This document shows, one piece after another, positions 37,307-45,222 of a DNA stretch of 64,000 nucleotides (positions are counted from its first letter, which is position 1; every line of letters starts with the position of its first letter). The translations under genes were made by a program, and so were the position numbers. The stretch spans positions 2,410,501 to 2,474,500 of the forward strand of contig NZ_AP018724.1 of assembly GCF_004001245.1 (NCBI RefSeq), written 5' to 3'. The stretch comes from Sulfurivermis fontis (GTDB taxonomy: Bacteria; Pseudomonadota; Gammaproteobacteria; Thiohalomonadales; Thiohalomonadaceae). The notes under the pieces are model-generated. The model was not told the DNA's origin and did not search any database. It worked only from the letters and a program-made list of their open reading frames with translations.

Positions 37307-39604
37307 TCACAGGGTGCTGTAACGTTTGCGCAGGCGCTGGCGCACGATTTCCGCCACGGTGTTCATCACGAAGGTGAGCACCAGCAGCACCAGGGCGGCG
37401 AGGAACAGCACGCGGAAGTGGGTGCTGCCGAGCGGCGTCTCCGGTAGCTCCACCGCGATATTGGCCGACAGGGTGCGCATGCCCTCGAAGATGTTGAAGT
37501 TCATGACCGGGCTGTTGCCGGTGGCCATCAGCACGATCATCGTCTCGCCCACGGCGCGGCCGAAGCCCATCATCACCGCGGCGAAGATGCCGGGGCTGGC
37601 GGTGGGCAGCACCACGCCCACCATGGTCTGCCACGGCGTCGCGCCCAGCGCCAGGGACCCCTGGGTCAGGTGGCGCGGCACGGTGAAGATCGCGTCCTCG
37701 GCGATGGAGAAGATGGTGGGGATCACGGCGAAGCCCATGGCGATACCGACAACCAGGGCGTTGCGCTGGTCGTAGGTGATGCCGACATCAGTCAGCCACT
37801 GGCGCATGCTGCCGTTGAAGAACCACACCTCCAGCGTCGGGCTCATGACGATGCACAGCCAGCCCACCAGCAGGATCACCGGCATCAGGATCGCCGCCTC
37901 CCAGCCGGGCGGCACCAGCAGACGCAGCCGCGCCGGCAGGTTGGCCCAACCATAGGCCACCAGCAGCATGGCCACCGGCATCAGCAGCAGGATACTGAAC
38001 ACCGCCGGCAGGTTGTTTTCCATGAACGGCGCCAGCCACAGGCCGGCGAGGAAGCCGAGGATCACCGTCGGCAGCGCCTCCATGATCTCGATGCTCGGCT
38101 TGACGAAGCCGCGCAGGCGCGGGGTCATGAAATAGGCGGTGTACAACGCACCCATGATGGCGAGGGGAATGGCGAACATCATGGCGAAGAAGGCGGCCTT
38201 GATGGTACCCAGGGTCAAGGGCGCCAGGCTGAACTTGGGTTCGAAGTCGTCGCTGCCGGAGGAGGCCTGCCAGACGTAATCTTCACCGGCACGGTTTTCG
38301 TACCATACCTTACCCCACAGCGCCTTGAACGAAATCTCCGGGTGGCGGTTGTACAGGTCGAGAAAACGCATCTGGTTGCCGACATCGGTTACCAGCAAAG
38401 TGTCGTTTACCGGCGAGACGGCCAGGCCGGTGATGGCGGCCTCGGCCACCTTTTCCATCAGCAGGGTACGGGCCGAGGTGGTGAAGTGCACACCGATGTT
38501 GCCGCCGGCATCACCGACGACGAATCCCTTACGCGCGTACTCCGGTGCGATGAAGGTGATGGCCGCGGGATGCGACTTGAACTCGCGGATGCGCGTCAGG
38601 TGATACTTGTTCTGCTCGTCGCGCACCGGGAACCACTGCGCCACGCTGCCGTCGGAACCGCCGACGATGATGGATACCGTACCGGCGAGATAGCGCATGG
38701 CGTTGATGCGCACACCCTCCTGCACCACACGCACGCTCTCCACCAGCTTCGCCTCGTCGGGGTAGACGATGTCGTAGTGATGGATATAGCCGGCATCATC
38801 GGCCACGAACAGGTTGCGCGTGGTCTTGTTGATCAGGATGTGGGTGGGGCGGCCCGGCACCGGCGGCAGGGAATAGGAACTACGCTTCACCTCCACCTCG
38901 CCGGTCATGAACGACACCGCCGCGCGATAGATGGCCAGGGTGAGGCGGCCGTCGGCCGTGGCGCCGGCCAGGGCATAGCCTTCGCCTGCGGTCTGGATAC
39001 CGATCACGGTCAGCGGCGCGCCCTGCTCATCCAGCAGCAACGGGGCGTCACCCAGGGGATAGGTGATGTCCGGCTCGATGTGGCGCACATCGTCCGGATA
39101 GGTCAGGGTGTATTCATGCTTGCTGACCAGGGCGCGGCCATCCGACAGGCCGTAGGCACGCACACCGTATTTCACTTCCGTTTGCGCGCTGCTCACCACT
39201 TCCGCCCCCTGCGGGATGGGCAGATGCAGGCGCTTGCGCACAACTCCGGTACGCGGTTCGAGGAAGGTGACACTGCCATCACGGCCATACACACTGGCCA
39301 CTTCGGTATAGCGCTCGGTGGCCATATCGACCACCTGTTCGCCAGCGACTCCGGCCGGCAGGGTATAGGTGCTCACCGGCTCGACGCTGGCCGGACGCAG
39401 CATGGGAAAAACTTCCCAGAACAGGTAAACGAAGATCAGCGCCAGGGCAAACACCACACCGAGGCCACCGGCGGCGACGCCGTAACGGGAGATGCGGTCC
39501 TTGGCATAGCGCCAGCGCCGCAGGCTGGCACGCTTCTCGCCACTGGGCAGCAGGGACACACGGGCGCCGTCCACGGGGACAGCTTGGGCGACGGTATCGG
39601 TCAT
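37307..39604 (-). CDS. pstC: Phosphate ABC transporter permease PstC with periplasmic beta-propeller-like insertion
   Basis: 765 residues versus about 320 in E. coli. One membrane segment (GVVFALALIFVYLFWEVFP) precedes roughly 380 residues of repeated beta-strand pattern (VASVYGRDGSVTFLEPRTG, NLFVADDAGYIHHYD, SIIVGGSDGSVAQWFP, GFVVGDAGGNIGVHF). That looks like a WD40-type propeller. The permease core follows, with EAA loop GSLALGATPWQTMVGVVLP. The ATG at 39604 is chosen since earlier residues lack family similarity. It lies downstream of the lipoprotein gene in the pst operon. Confidence 0.92.
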   Translation of the reverse strand: MTDTVAQAVPVDGARVSLLPSGEKRASLRRWRYAKDRISRYGVAAGGLGVVFALALIFVYLFWEVFPMLRPASVEPVSTYTLPAGVAGEQVVDMATERYTEVASVYGRDGSVTFLEPRTGVVRKRLHLPIPQGAEVVSSAQTEVKYGVRAYGLSDGRALVSKHEYTLTYPDDVRHIEPDITYPLGDAPLLLDEQGAPLTVIGIQTAGEGYALAGATADGRLTLAIYRAAVSFMTGEVEVKRSSYSLPPVPGRPTHILINKTTRNLFVADDAGYIHHYDIVYPDEAKLVESVRVVQEGVRINAMRYLAGTVSIIVGGSDGSVAQWFPVRDEQNKYHLTRIREFKSHPAAITFIAPEYARKGFVVGDAGGNIGVHFTTSARTLLMEKVAEAAITGLAVSPVNDTLLVTDVGNQMRFLDLYNRHPEISFKALWGKVWYENRAGEDYVWQASSGSDDFEPKFSLAPLTLGTIKAAFFAMMFAIPLAIMGALYTAYFMTPRLRGFVKPSIEIMEALPTVILGFLAGLWLAPFMENNLPAVFSILLLMPVAMLLVAYGWANLPARLRLLVPPGWEAAILMPVILLVGWLCIVMSPTLEVWFFNGSMRQWLTDVGITYDQRNALVVGIAMGFAVIPTIFSIAEDAIFTVPRHLTQGSLALGATPWQTMVGVVLPTASPGIFAAVMMGFGRAVGETMIVLMATGNSPVMNFNIFEGMRTLSANIAVELPETPLGSTHFRVLFLAALVLLVLTFVMNTVAEIVRQRLRKRYSTL

Positions 39605-39690
39605 GGGTCGGCGTTCTCGCGCTAGCGCTCGGGCTTGTGACAGGACGGCTACGGTATTACACAAATGTTACAAATCGATTACACAACGGC

Positions 39691-39818
39691 AGTTGCAAGT
39701 GACAAGTTACAAGTGACAAGGGAATGTGCCCGCTCCGCGGGCGCCGTTTGATATACGGCGCGCGCAGCGCATCCCATCACTTGTATCTTGCCACTTGTAT
39801 CTTGTATCTGCCTTTACA
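39691..39818. repeat. Inverted AAGTTACAAGTG-type repeat between pstC and the lipoprotein gene
   Basis: The left arm AGTTGCAAGTGACAAGTTAC continues with AAGTGACAAG (39691-39720). The right arm carries CACTTGTATCTTGCCACTTG and CTTGTATCTGCC, up to the stop codon of the lipoprotein gene at 39814-39816. The arms are mutually inverted around about 58 bases that hold GCCGTTTGATATACGGC. On the minus strand the gene stop reads TAA followed directly by AGGCAGATACAAG, as in phoR at 47.4 kb. Confidence 0.65.
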
Positions 39819-40413
39819 GCCCGTGGAACTGGCGGAACCTGGCAATCAGCGCGTCCGGGGCCGTCTTGCTCTGTGCCTTGTTGCGTACATAGACCACCGT
39901 GGCGCGCTTGGGGCCGGCGCCGACGTAGGTGAAGACGTAGGGGGCCTCGCCGCTGTGGCGGAACTCCTTCATCTCCTTCCAGCCGTCGAACACAAAGTGG
40001 CGGCCATCCTTGTGGATCTCGCCATAGAAGCCCTCGGCGGCCCCTTCCTGCTTGCCCTCGAACAGGGCGACCTGGGGCAGGTTGGGCATCTTCTTGCTCT
40101 CGTCCTTGGTCAGGCCGAAGACCACGGTTTCACGCTTGGGGCCAGCGGCGATACGGGTCATCACCAGAGCGATTTCCTTGCCCGCCAGAAACTCCTTGTA
40201 GAGCTTCTCGTTGCCGAACACCCAGATACGGCCGTCCTTGTGTGCCTCGAAATACTGCTGCGGCAGCGCCGTCTTGGTTTCCACGGCGGCAGCCTTGACC
40301 GTCTCGGTCTTGGCATCGCTCTTGGTCGCCTCCTGATCGGTGGCGCAACCGCTCAAACCCAGGCCCAGCAACGCAACGGCGGCGAATGTCATCCTGCTCT
40401 TGTTGGCAAGCAT
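39814..40413 (-). CDS. Duplicated-domain lipoprotein within the pst operon
   Basis: 199 residues. A lipoprotein signal ends at lipobox LSGC (Cys23). After a charged linker come two copies of the same unit of about 55 residues. The first runs YFEAHKDGRIWVFGNEKLYK to RIAAGPKRETVVFG; the second FYGEIHKDGRHFVFDGWKEM to YVGAGPKRATVVYV. Shared features are HKDGR-x2-VF, a KEF near the middle and AGPKR-x-TVV at the end. No named family is recognised. Its place between pstS and pstC and the PhoB box upstream make a phosphate-related envelope role likely, by inference. Confidence 0.85.
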   Translation of the reverse strand: MLANKSRMTFAAVALLGLGLSGCATDQEATKSDAKTETVKAAAVETKTALPQQYFEAHKDGRIWVFGNEKLYKEFLAGKEIALVMTRIAAGPKRETVVFGLTKDESKKMPNLPQVALFEGKQEGAAEGFYGEIHKDGRHFVFDGWKEMKEFRHSGEAPYVFTYVGAGPKRATVVYVRNKAQSKTAPDALIARFRQFHGL

Positions 40414-40441
40414 CGTTGTGTCTCCATTATTCGTTGAAAAT

Positions 40442-40470
40442 CAGGCCACCCCGGACGGGGTGGCCTGTGG
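40442..40470 (-). terminator. Hairpin after pstS
   Basis: Read leftwards, CAGGCCACCCC pairs with GGGGTGGCCTG around GTCC, followed by ATTTTC on the transcript side. Placed between pstS and the next gene, it may partly end transcripts so that pstS is made in excess of the channel genes. Confidence 0.7.
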
Positions 40471-40478
40471 GTTGCGGC

Positions 40479-41456
40479 TTACAGGCCGAGCTTTTGCAGC
40501 TCACGCTTGGCCACGGCGGCAGGCAGCGGGATGTAGCCATCCTTGACCACCACTTCCTGACCCTGCTTGGACAGCACCAGCTTGAAGAACTCGCGCTCCA
40601 TCGGAGTCAGCTCACGGTTCGGGTGCTTGTTCACGTAGACGTAGAGGAAACGGGACAGCGGGTAGCTGCCGTCGGCGGCGTGGTCGGCGTCGGCCGGGGC
40701 AAACGGCTGGCCTTCGGCCTTGGCCAGCGGCACGGCGCGCACACCGGAGGTGATGTAACCGATGCCGGAGTAACCGATACCATTGATGGATTCGGTCACG
40801 CCCTGCACCACGGAGGCCGACCCCGGCTGCTCGTTGATGCTAGGCTTGAAGTCACCGTTGCACAGCGCATGCTCCTTGAAGAAGCCGTAGGTGCCGGATA
40901 CGGCGTTACGGCTGTACAGGGTGATGTCGCGGTTGGCCCACGCGCCGGTCAGACCGAGCTGACCCCAGCGGGTGACGTCTTCCTTGTAGCCGCAGCGACG
41001 GGTGGCGGAGAAGATCGCGTCCACCTGCGCCATGGTCATGCCCTTGATCGGGTTGTCCTTGTTGACGTACACGGCCAGCACGTCGATGGCGACCGGCACG
41101 GCGGTGGGCTTGTAGCCGTACTTGTTCTCGAAGGCCTGGATTTCCGAGGACTTCATGGCGCGGCTCATAGGGCCGAAGTTGGCGGTGCCTTCGGTCAGCG
41201 CCGGGGGAGCGGTGGAGGAACCGGCGCCCTGGATCTGGATGTTGACGTTGGGATAGAAGCGGGCATACTCCTCGGCCCACAGCGTCATCAGGTTGTTCAG
41301 GGTGTCGGAGCCGATGCTGGAGAAATTACCGGACACACCGGAGGCGCGCTGGTATTCCGGCAGCGCCGGGTCAACCTTTACGGTGGCGGCCAGTGCACTG
41401 CCGGACACCAGCGCGGCAGCCAGTGCCGCCGCAGTGAATGCTTTCTTGAAAGTCAT
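40479..41456 (-). CDS. pstS: Periplasmic phosphate-binding protein PstS
   Basis: 325 residues with a Sec signal ([20 protein letters not shown], cleaved near ALA-AT). Phosphate-site segments include [40 protein letters not shown] and [15 protein letters not shown]. It binds inorganic phosphate and delivers it to PstCA. The ATG at 41456 has an AGAGGA upstream; a TTG 9 bases earlier is less likely. It is first in the pst operon, behind a PhoB box at 41553-41582. Confidence 0.95.
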   Translation of the reverse strand: MTFKKAFTAAALAAALVSGSALAATVKVDPALPEYQRASGVSGNFSSIGSDTLNNLMTLWAEEYARFYPNVNIQIQGAGSSTAPPALTEGTANFGPMSRAMKSSEIQAFENKYGYKPTAVPVAIDVLAVYVNKDNPIKGMTMAQVDAIFSATRRCGYKEDVTRWGQLGLTGAWANRDITLYSRNAVSGTYGFFKEHALCNGDFKPSINEQPGSASVVQGVTESINGIGYSGIGYITSGVRAVPLAKAEGQPFAPADADHAADGSYPLSRFLYVYVNKHPNRELTPMEREFFKLVLSKQGQEVVVKDGYIPLPAAVAKRELQKLGL

Positions 41457-41552
41457 ACAGGTCAATCCTCTTGGTAGGTTGAAACAAGCGCCGGAAGCAA
41501 CGGCCCCCGCTTTGCAACGGAACGCAGTATGGGGGCGGGTGTTGTCATATGT

Positions 41553-41582
41553 ATGACACTACTGTTACTGCTTTATGACAGT
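41553..41582 (-). promoter_or_regulatory. PhoB box upstream of pstS
   Basis: On the minus strand, TGTCAT units read at 41580-41575 and 41558-41553, 22 bases apart, with a degenerate unit 11 bases between them. The first reads CTGTCATAA in full. The 11-base periodicity is that of PhoB sites. The pstS start lies about 100 bases downstream. Confidence 0.75.
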
Positions 41583-41625
41583 GGACGTCTGGCCTCCACT
41601 CTTTCGAGCAGGTACGCTGTCCGCC

Positions 41626-41925
41626 ATGCCCCACGCCACTCCCGACTATCAGGCCCTGATCCCGCTGGGCGGGCCGGAGCTGCAGCTGCGCTTTCGCGGC
41701 CCCTTCGAGGGCCGGGAAATCGTCTGGGATGCCCGCTTCGTCACACGCCGCCACAGCGGCGAGGCATGCAACAGCATCACCATCGGTGACGAGGGACCGC
41801 AAGGCCGCCGCCTGACGGTGGTGCTGGACGTCGCCGCCTTCGACGCCCCGACGGTACACAAGACCATCACCATGGTGCGCCAGTACAAGCGCCTGCGCCG
41901 CGGCCGCCACGAATTCGGGAGCTGA
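41626..41925 (+). CDS. Conserved hypothetical protein
   Basis: 99 residues, soluble and basic at the C-terminus (VRQYKRLRRGRHEFGS). The middle reads IVWDARFVTRRHSGE and RRLTVVLDVAAFDAPTVHKT. I do not recognise the family. It lies 4 bases upstream of a Crp/Fnr regulator gene, so the two are likely co-transcribed. The ATG at 41626 is preferred to an upstream one at 41575 that falls inside the pstS PhoB-box region. Confidence 0.65.
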   Translation: MPHATPDYQALIPLGGPELQLRFRGPFEGREIVWDARFVTRRHSGEACNSITIGDEGPQGRRLTVVLDVAAFDAPTVHKTITMVRQYKRLRRGRHEFGS

Positions 41926-41929
41926 CACC

Positions 41930-42685
41930 ATGACCGACACGCCAATATTCAGTCAGGAGGGCCCGGACGCCGCAGCGGCCCTGTTTGCGCAGGCGCCGCT
42001 GTTCTCCGGCGTCTCCGCCCAGGCGCTGCACAATCTGGCGGCCGGCGCCACCCTGCGCCGCTACGAGCGTGACGAATACCTGTTCCGTACCGGCGAGCAA
42101 TCGGAATATCTCTACCTGCTGGCCCAGGGCAGCGTCCAGCTCAGCGCCGACAGCAGCGACGGCCGCGAGGCGATAGTGGAGCTGCTGCGCCCGTTCGAGT
42201 CCTTCGTCGTCGCCACCGTGCTCACCTCGCAGCGTTATCTGCGCTCGGCACGCGCGGTGGAGCCGTCCCGCGTGCTGCTGATCCCCGCCCGCCTGCTGCT
42301 GGGCGAACTGAAGGGCAATCCCGACCTCGCCATCGCCCTGCTCGGCTCGATGGCGCAGAAATACCGCCACATGGTGCGCGAAATAAAGAGCCTGCGCCTG
42401 CGCACCGCCTCCCAGCGCCTGGCGCTGTACCTGCTGCAACTGGTGGAAAACAGCGGCCAGGCCGCGCGCCTGCCCCACGACAAGAAACTGCTCGCCTCGC
42501 GCCTCGGCATGACGCCGGAGAGTTTCTCCCGCGCCCTCGCCGAGCTGCGCCAGTACAGCGTGGATGTGCGCGGCGACGAGGTGCGTGTCGGCGATCTGGA
42601 ACAGCTGCGCGCCTTCTGCCGCGTGGATCAGATGCTGGATGCGCTGGAACAGGACTTGCGGGTGATGTTGCCGACTGAAGAATAA
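41930..42685 (+). CDS. Crp/Fnr-family transcriptional regulator
   Basis: 251 residues. The N-terminal effector domain (FSGVSAQALHNLAAGATLRR, FRTGEQSEYLYLLAQGSVQL, GREAIVELLRPFESF) is followed by a winged helix (HDKKLLASRLGMTPESFSRALAELRQYSV). The helix GMTPESFSRALAEL is like that of Dnr-type regulators that respond to nitric oxide, but there is no cysteine cluster, so the signal is open. A final 30-residue extension (LRAFCRVDQMLDALEQDLRV) is unusual. Confidence 0.87.
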   Translation: MTDTPIFSQEGPDAAAALFAQAPLFSGVSAQALHNLAAGATLRRYERDEYLFRTGEQSEYLYLLAQGSVQLSADSSDGREAIVELLRPFESFVVATVLTSQRYLRSARAVEPSRVLLIPARLLLGELKGNPDLAIALLGSMAQKYRHMVREIKSLRLRTASQRLALYLLQLVENSGQAARLPHDKKLLASRLGMTPESFSRALAELRQYSVDVRGDEVRVGDLEQLRAFCRVDQMLDALEQDLRVMLPTEE

Positions 42686-42690
42686 CTACG

Positions 42691-42765
42691 AGTTTCAAGT
42701 GGCAAGTTACAAGTGAAAAGAAGTTGGCGCCCTGGTTTTACTTGCAGCTTGTCACTTGCAACTCG
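42691..42765. repeat. Inverted AAGTTACAAGTG-type repeat between convergent genes
   Basis: Left arm TTTCAAGTGGCAAGTTACAA (42693-42712) and right arm CTTGCAGCTTGTCACTTGCA (42741-42760) oppose each other around a spacer of under 30 bases. Each arm begins within about 15 bases of a stop codon, on one side the Crp/Fnr gene and on the other the DUF45 gene. Confidence 0.65.
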
Positions 42766-42767
42766 GC

Positions 42768-43487
42768 TCATAGAGCCCAGGCCGGCACCATCCGGTTGGC
42801 CTTGCGCATCGCCGCATCCAGTGCCTTGTAGTCCGGCTGCATCTTCTCCACCAGGTCCCAGAAGCGGGTGGAGTGATTGAGGTGCACGGTGTGACACAGT
42901 TCGTGCACCATCAGGTAGCGCACCTGTTCCGGCGGCAGGAACAGCAGGCGCCAGTTGAGGTTGATGACATTCTTCGGTGAGCAGCTGCCCCAGCGCGTCT
43001 TCTGGCCGCGGATGGCGTAGCCGTTGCAGGTGAAGCCCAACTCGGCGGCCAGCGCCAGCAGCCTCGGCCCCACGGTCTGGCGGGCCCGTTCCGCCAGCCA
43101 GCGCTGCAATACCTTGTCCCACTCCTCGTTCTTGTATTGCACCAAGAGGCCGCGCCCGGCCCGCTCCCAGCAGCCGTTGCGCGTGCCACGGCGATATTCC
43201 ACTTGCCAGCGCTCATTGAGCGCCGACAGAAATATCTCGTCCGGCGCCACACGTTGCGCCTGCTGCTGCGCATGTTCCGTCTGCATGCGCGCCAGGGTAT
43301 CGATGAGCCATTGCCGGTGTTGCTGCACGAAGCCCGGCAATGCGCGCACGTCGTGGCGCCTGGGCAGCACCAGCTCCACCCGCCCCGGCGGCAACACGCG
43401 CAGGCGCACGTAACGGGCCCGCGCACTGATGCGTACGCTGGTTTCCGGCGCAGCGCCGGACCAGTCGATGGCGGGAAATTCAGTCAC
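42768..43487 (-). CDS. YgjP-type (DUF45) zinc metallopeptidase
   Basis: About 239 residues of the M48-like YgjP family. The zinc motif is MVHELCHTVHLNHSTRFWDL, and the substrate region reads QKTRWGSCSPKNVINLNWRL. Proteins of this family are predicted metallopeptidases of unknown substrate. The start is uncertain: GTG at 43487 overlaps the upstream stop, TTG at 43499 is the other option; neither has a strong ribosome site. It overlaps or abuts the Fe-S/zinc protein gene and is probably co-transcribed with it. Confidence 0.88.
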   Translation of the reverse strand: MTEFPAIDWSGAAPETSVRISARARYVRLRVLPPGRVELVLPRRHDVRALPGFVQQHRQWLIDTLARMQTEHAQQQAQRVAPDEIFLSALNERWQVEYRRGTRNGCWERAGRGLLVQYKNEEWDKVLQRWLAERARQTVGPRLLALAAELGFTCNGYAIRGQKTRWGSCSPKNVINLNWRLLFLPPEQVRYLMVHELCHTVHLNHSTRFWDLVEKMQPDYKALDAAMRKANRMVPAWAL

Positions 43488-43920
43488 GGGAGTGCGCAAC
43501 CGGGGCGGGAAAGTCCTTCAGGCAACAACGGCCGGAAGGATTGCGGGTGGTACACGCACACAGGCCCGCCTTGGTCTGCTGCACCACAAAGTCACGCACG
43601 ACGGGGTCGACAGCATCGGCCCGGCTGACGCCAAAGCAGTAACACAACAGGGCAGCGGGGGCGGTCTCCTTGCTGCCCACCACGGTTCGCAGCTCCTGCT
43701 TGCCAATGGTGACGCCGCTGTCGGTGAAGTAAACAACCTCACAGTCAGGGGTATTGCAGAAATAATACGGCTGGTTCATCCCCTGCCGCTGCCAGGGTCT
43801 GGCGAGATGGTGCAGCAGGGTCTGCCATGCCACACCCACACCCTCGCCGCCGCAAAGCGGACATGTCCGCTTGCCGGAGGGCACAGAAGTTTCGGCAGTG
43901 GCGGCGCAACAATTCGACAT
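43480..43920 (-). CDS. Small zinc / [2Fe-2S]-type metal-binding protein (CopZ-like N-terminal domain family)
   Basis: 146 residues rich in paired cysteines. The N-terminal MSNCC and TCPLCGGEG zinc-type pair are followed by YYFCNTPDCEVVYF, then a BFD-like region LLCYCFGVSRADAVD and CACTTRNPSGRCCL. This spacing matches the zinc plus [2Fe-2S] domain found in the Archaeoglobus CopZ copper chaperone and in stand-alone bacterial homologues. Function here is unproven. AGGAA precedes the ATG at 43920. Confidence 0.75.
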   Translation of the reverse strand: MSNCCAATAETSVPSGKRTCPLCGGEGVGVAWQTLLHHLARPWQRQGMNQPYYFCNTPDCEVVYFTDSGVTIGKQELRTVVGSKETAPAALLCYCFGVSRADAVDPVVRDFVVQQTKAGLCACTTRNPSGRCCLKDFPAPVAHSRD

Positions 43921-43982
43921 GCTGTTCCTGGCGGAAGCTGGATACCGGCTCACTATGAGCAAGGGCGGAGTAGAATAGCATC

Positions 43983-44768
43983 ATGTACAAATACGGCGGC
44001 ATCGTCATCCATGAGACGCGCGACGCGCTCGGCACGCTGGAGGTGGTCGAGGACGGCTACCAGCGCTCGTTGCACTTCGGCTCGGAACCCAAGCAGAGCA
44101 GCATGGAGCTGAACGACCCGCTGCGCCTGGCCCTGTCCTACACCCGCGCCATGCTGAGTGCGCTGCTGTTCCAGCCCGCACCGCGCCACGTGCTGCTGCT
44201 CGGCCTCGGCGGCGGCTCGCTGGCCAAGTTCCTGTTGCACCATTTCCCGGGTTGCCGCATCGACGCGGTGGAGTACCGCGAGAGTGTCTACGCCGTGGCG
44301 CGCAGCCACTTTCATCTGCCCGATGACCCGCGCCTGTACGTGCATATCGCCGATGCCGCCGACTTCCTCCGCCAGGCGGATGCGACGCACAGCGGCTATG
44401 ACCTGATCCTGTTGGACGCCTTCACTGCCGACGGCGTCGCTCAGGCCACCTCCGGCCTGTCGTTCTTCGAGGCCTGCCGCACCCGCCTCGCCGCCGACGG
44501 CGTGCTGGCCGCCAACCTGTGGTCCGCCGACAGCATCAAGCTGGACGACATCATCAGCGATCTCGGTGACGCCTTCGACGGCCGCCTGTTGCGCCTGCCG
44601 GTGGACGGCAAGGCCAACGTCATCGCCCTGACCACCCGGCAGGGCAAGCCGCGCCGCGACCTGCGCCGCCTCGACGCGGAGGCCCGGGCGCTGCAGCAGC
44701 GCCTCGGCATCGAATTCACCGTCTTTCTCAACCGCCTGCGCAAGAACAACCGTTACTGGGGCCTGTAA
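43983..44768 (+). CDS. Spermidine-synthase-like (SpeE-fold) protein
   Basis: 261 residues with a class I SAM-binding fold: VLLLGLGGGSLAKFLLHHFP is the glycine-rich motif, and IDAVEYRESVYAVARSHFHL, YVHIADAADFL and LILLDAFTADG follow. The gate-keeper residues of true spermidine synthases are not clearly kept, so the substrate may be another amine. The genome also has homospermidine synthase at 18.7 kb. It is divergent from the Fe-S protein gene. Confidence 0.82.
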   Translation: MYKYGGIVIHETRDALGTLEVVEDGYQRSLHFGSEPKQSSMELNDPLRLALSYTRAMLSALLFQPAPRHVLLLGLGGGSLAKFLLHHFPGCRIDAVEYRESVYAVARSHFHLPDDPRLYVHIADAADFLRQADATHSGYDLILLDAFTADGVAQATSGLSFFEACRTRLAADGVLAANLWSADSIKLDDIISDLGDAFDGRLLRLPVDGKANVIALTTRQGKPRRDLRRLDAEARALQQRLGIEFTVFLNRLRKNNRYWGL

Positions 44769-44844
44769 TCCATCTGCTCATTGACTCACCCCGCCACTCC
44801 GGGTAAAACGTCCGGCCGCATTTCCTTGGCTTTTATCAATTTAA

Positions 44845-44930
44845 GGAAGCTCTGAATAAGTTCAGAGCTTCCGCGGCACAGGGATGTGCCGTGGTCTGAG
44901 AAGTCCAGGATGGACTTATTCAGACCTTCC
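44845..44930. mobile_element. MITE, copy D, internally deleted to 86 bp (TSD TTAA)
   Basis: Flanked by TTAA at 44841-44844 and 44931-44934. It keeps hairpin 1 (GGAAGCTCTGAA/TTCAGAGCTTCC), most of hairpin 2 (GCGGCACAGGGATGTGCCG) and hairpin 5, but lacks hairpins 3 and 4. It ends 14 bases before the start of the small membrane protein gene, so it provides that gene's immediate upstream DNA. Confidence 0.92.
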
Positions 44931-44944
44931 TTAATGGTGAAATC

Positions 44945-45193
44945 ATGAACCGACTGGTCCTGCTCTTCGTGCTGCTGACCGCCCTGGCCCTGGTGGCCGC
45001 CCTGGGCGCCCTGTTCATCTTTGCCCCGCAAGGCATCGCCGGCCTGGCGGCCAACAGCGTGGATGTCCGCCTGGTGGAACCGGCCCGCGTCGGCATCGCC
45101 CTGCTGGCCTTCGCGCTGCCCATGCTGGCGGTCACCGTCTATGCTGCCCGTGCCACCCTGCGCAGCCAGCGCCTGAGCCGCCAGGGCGTTTGA
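44945..45193 (+). CDS. Small two-segment membrane protein
   Basis: 82 residues with two hydrophobic stretches, LVLLFVLLTALALVAALGAL and VGIALLAFALPMLAVTVYAA, and a basic C-terminus (TLRSQRLSRQGV). No family is recognised. A weak TGGTGA ribosome site lies upstream, directly after mobile repeat copy D. It could be a signalling or stress peptide of the inner membrane; that is only a guess from topology. Confidence 0.6.
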   Translation: MNRLVLLFVLLTALALVAALGALFIFAPQGIAGLAANSVDVRLVEPARVGIALLAFALPMLAVTVYAARATLRSQRLSRQGV

Positions 45194-45222
45194 GCCCAGT
45201 TGCCTCCCCCGCGCGGGGGAGG

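Noticed and set aside
37670-39625. A 651-codon open frame opposite pstC
   Set aside because: Antisense shadow of pstC with histidine- and glutamine-rich composition.
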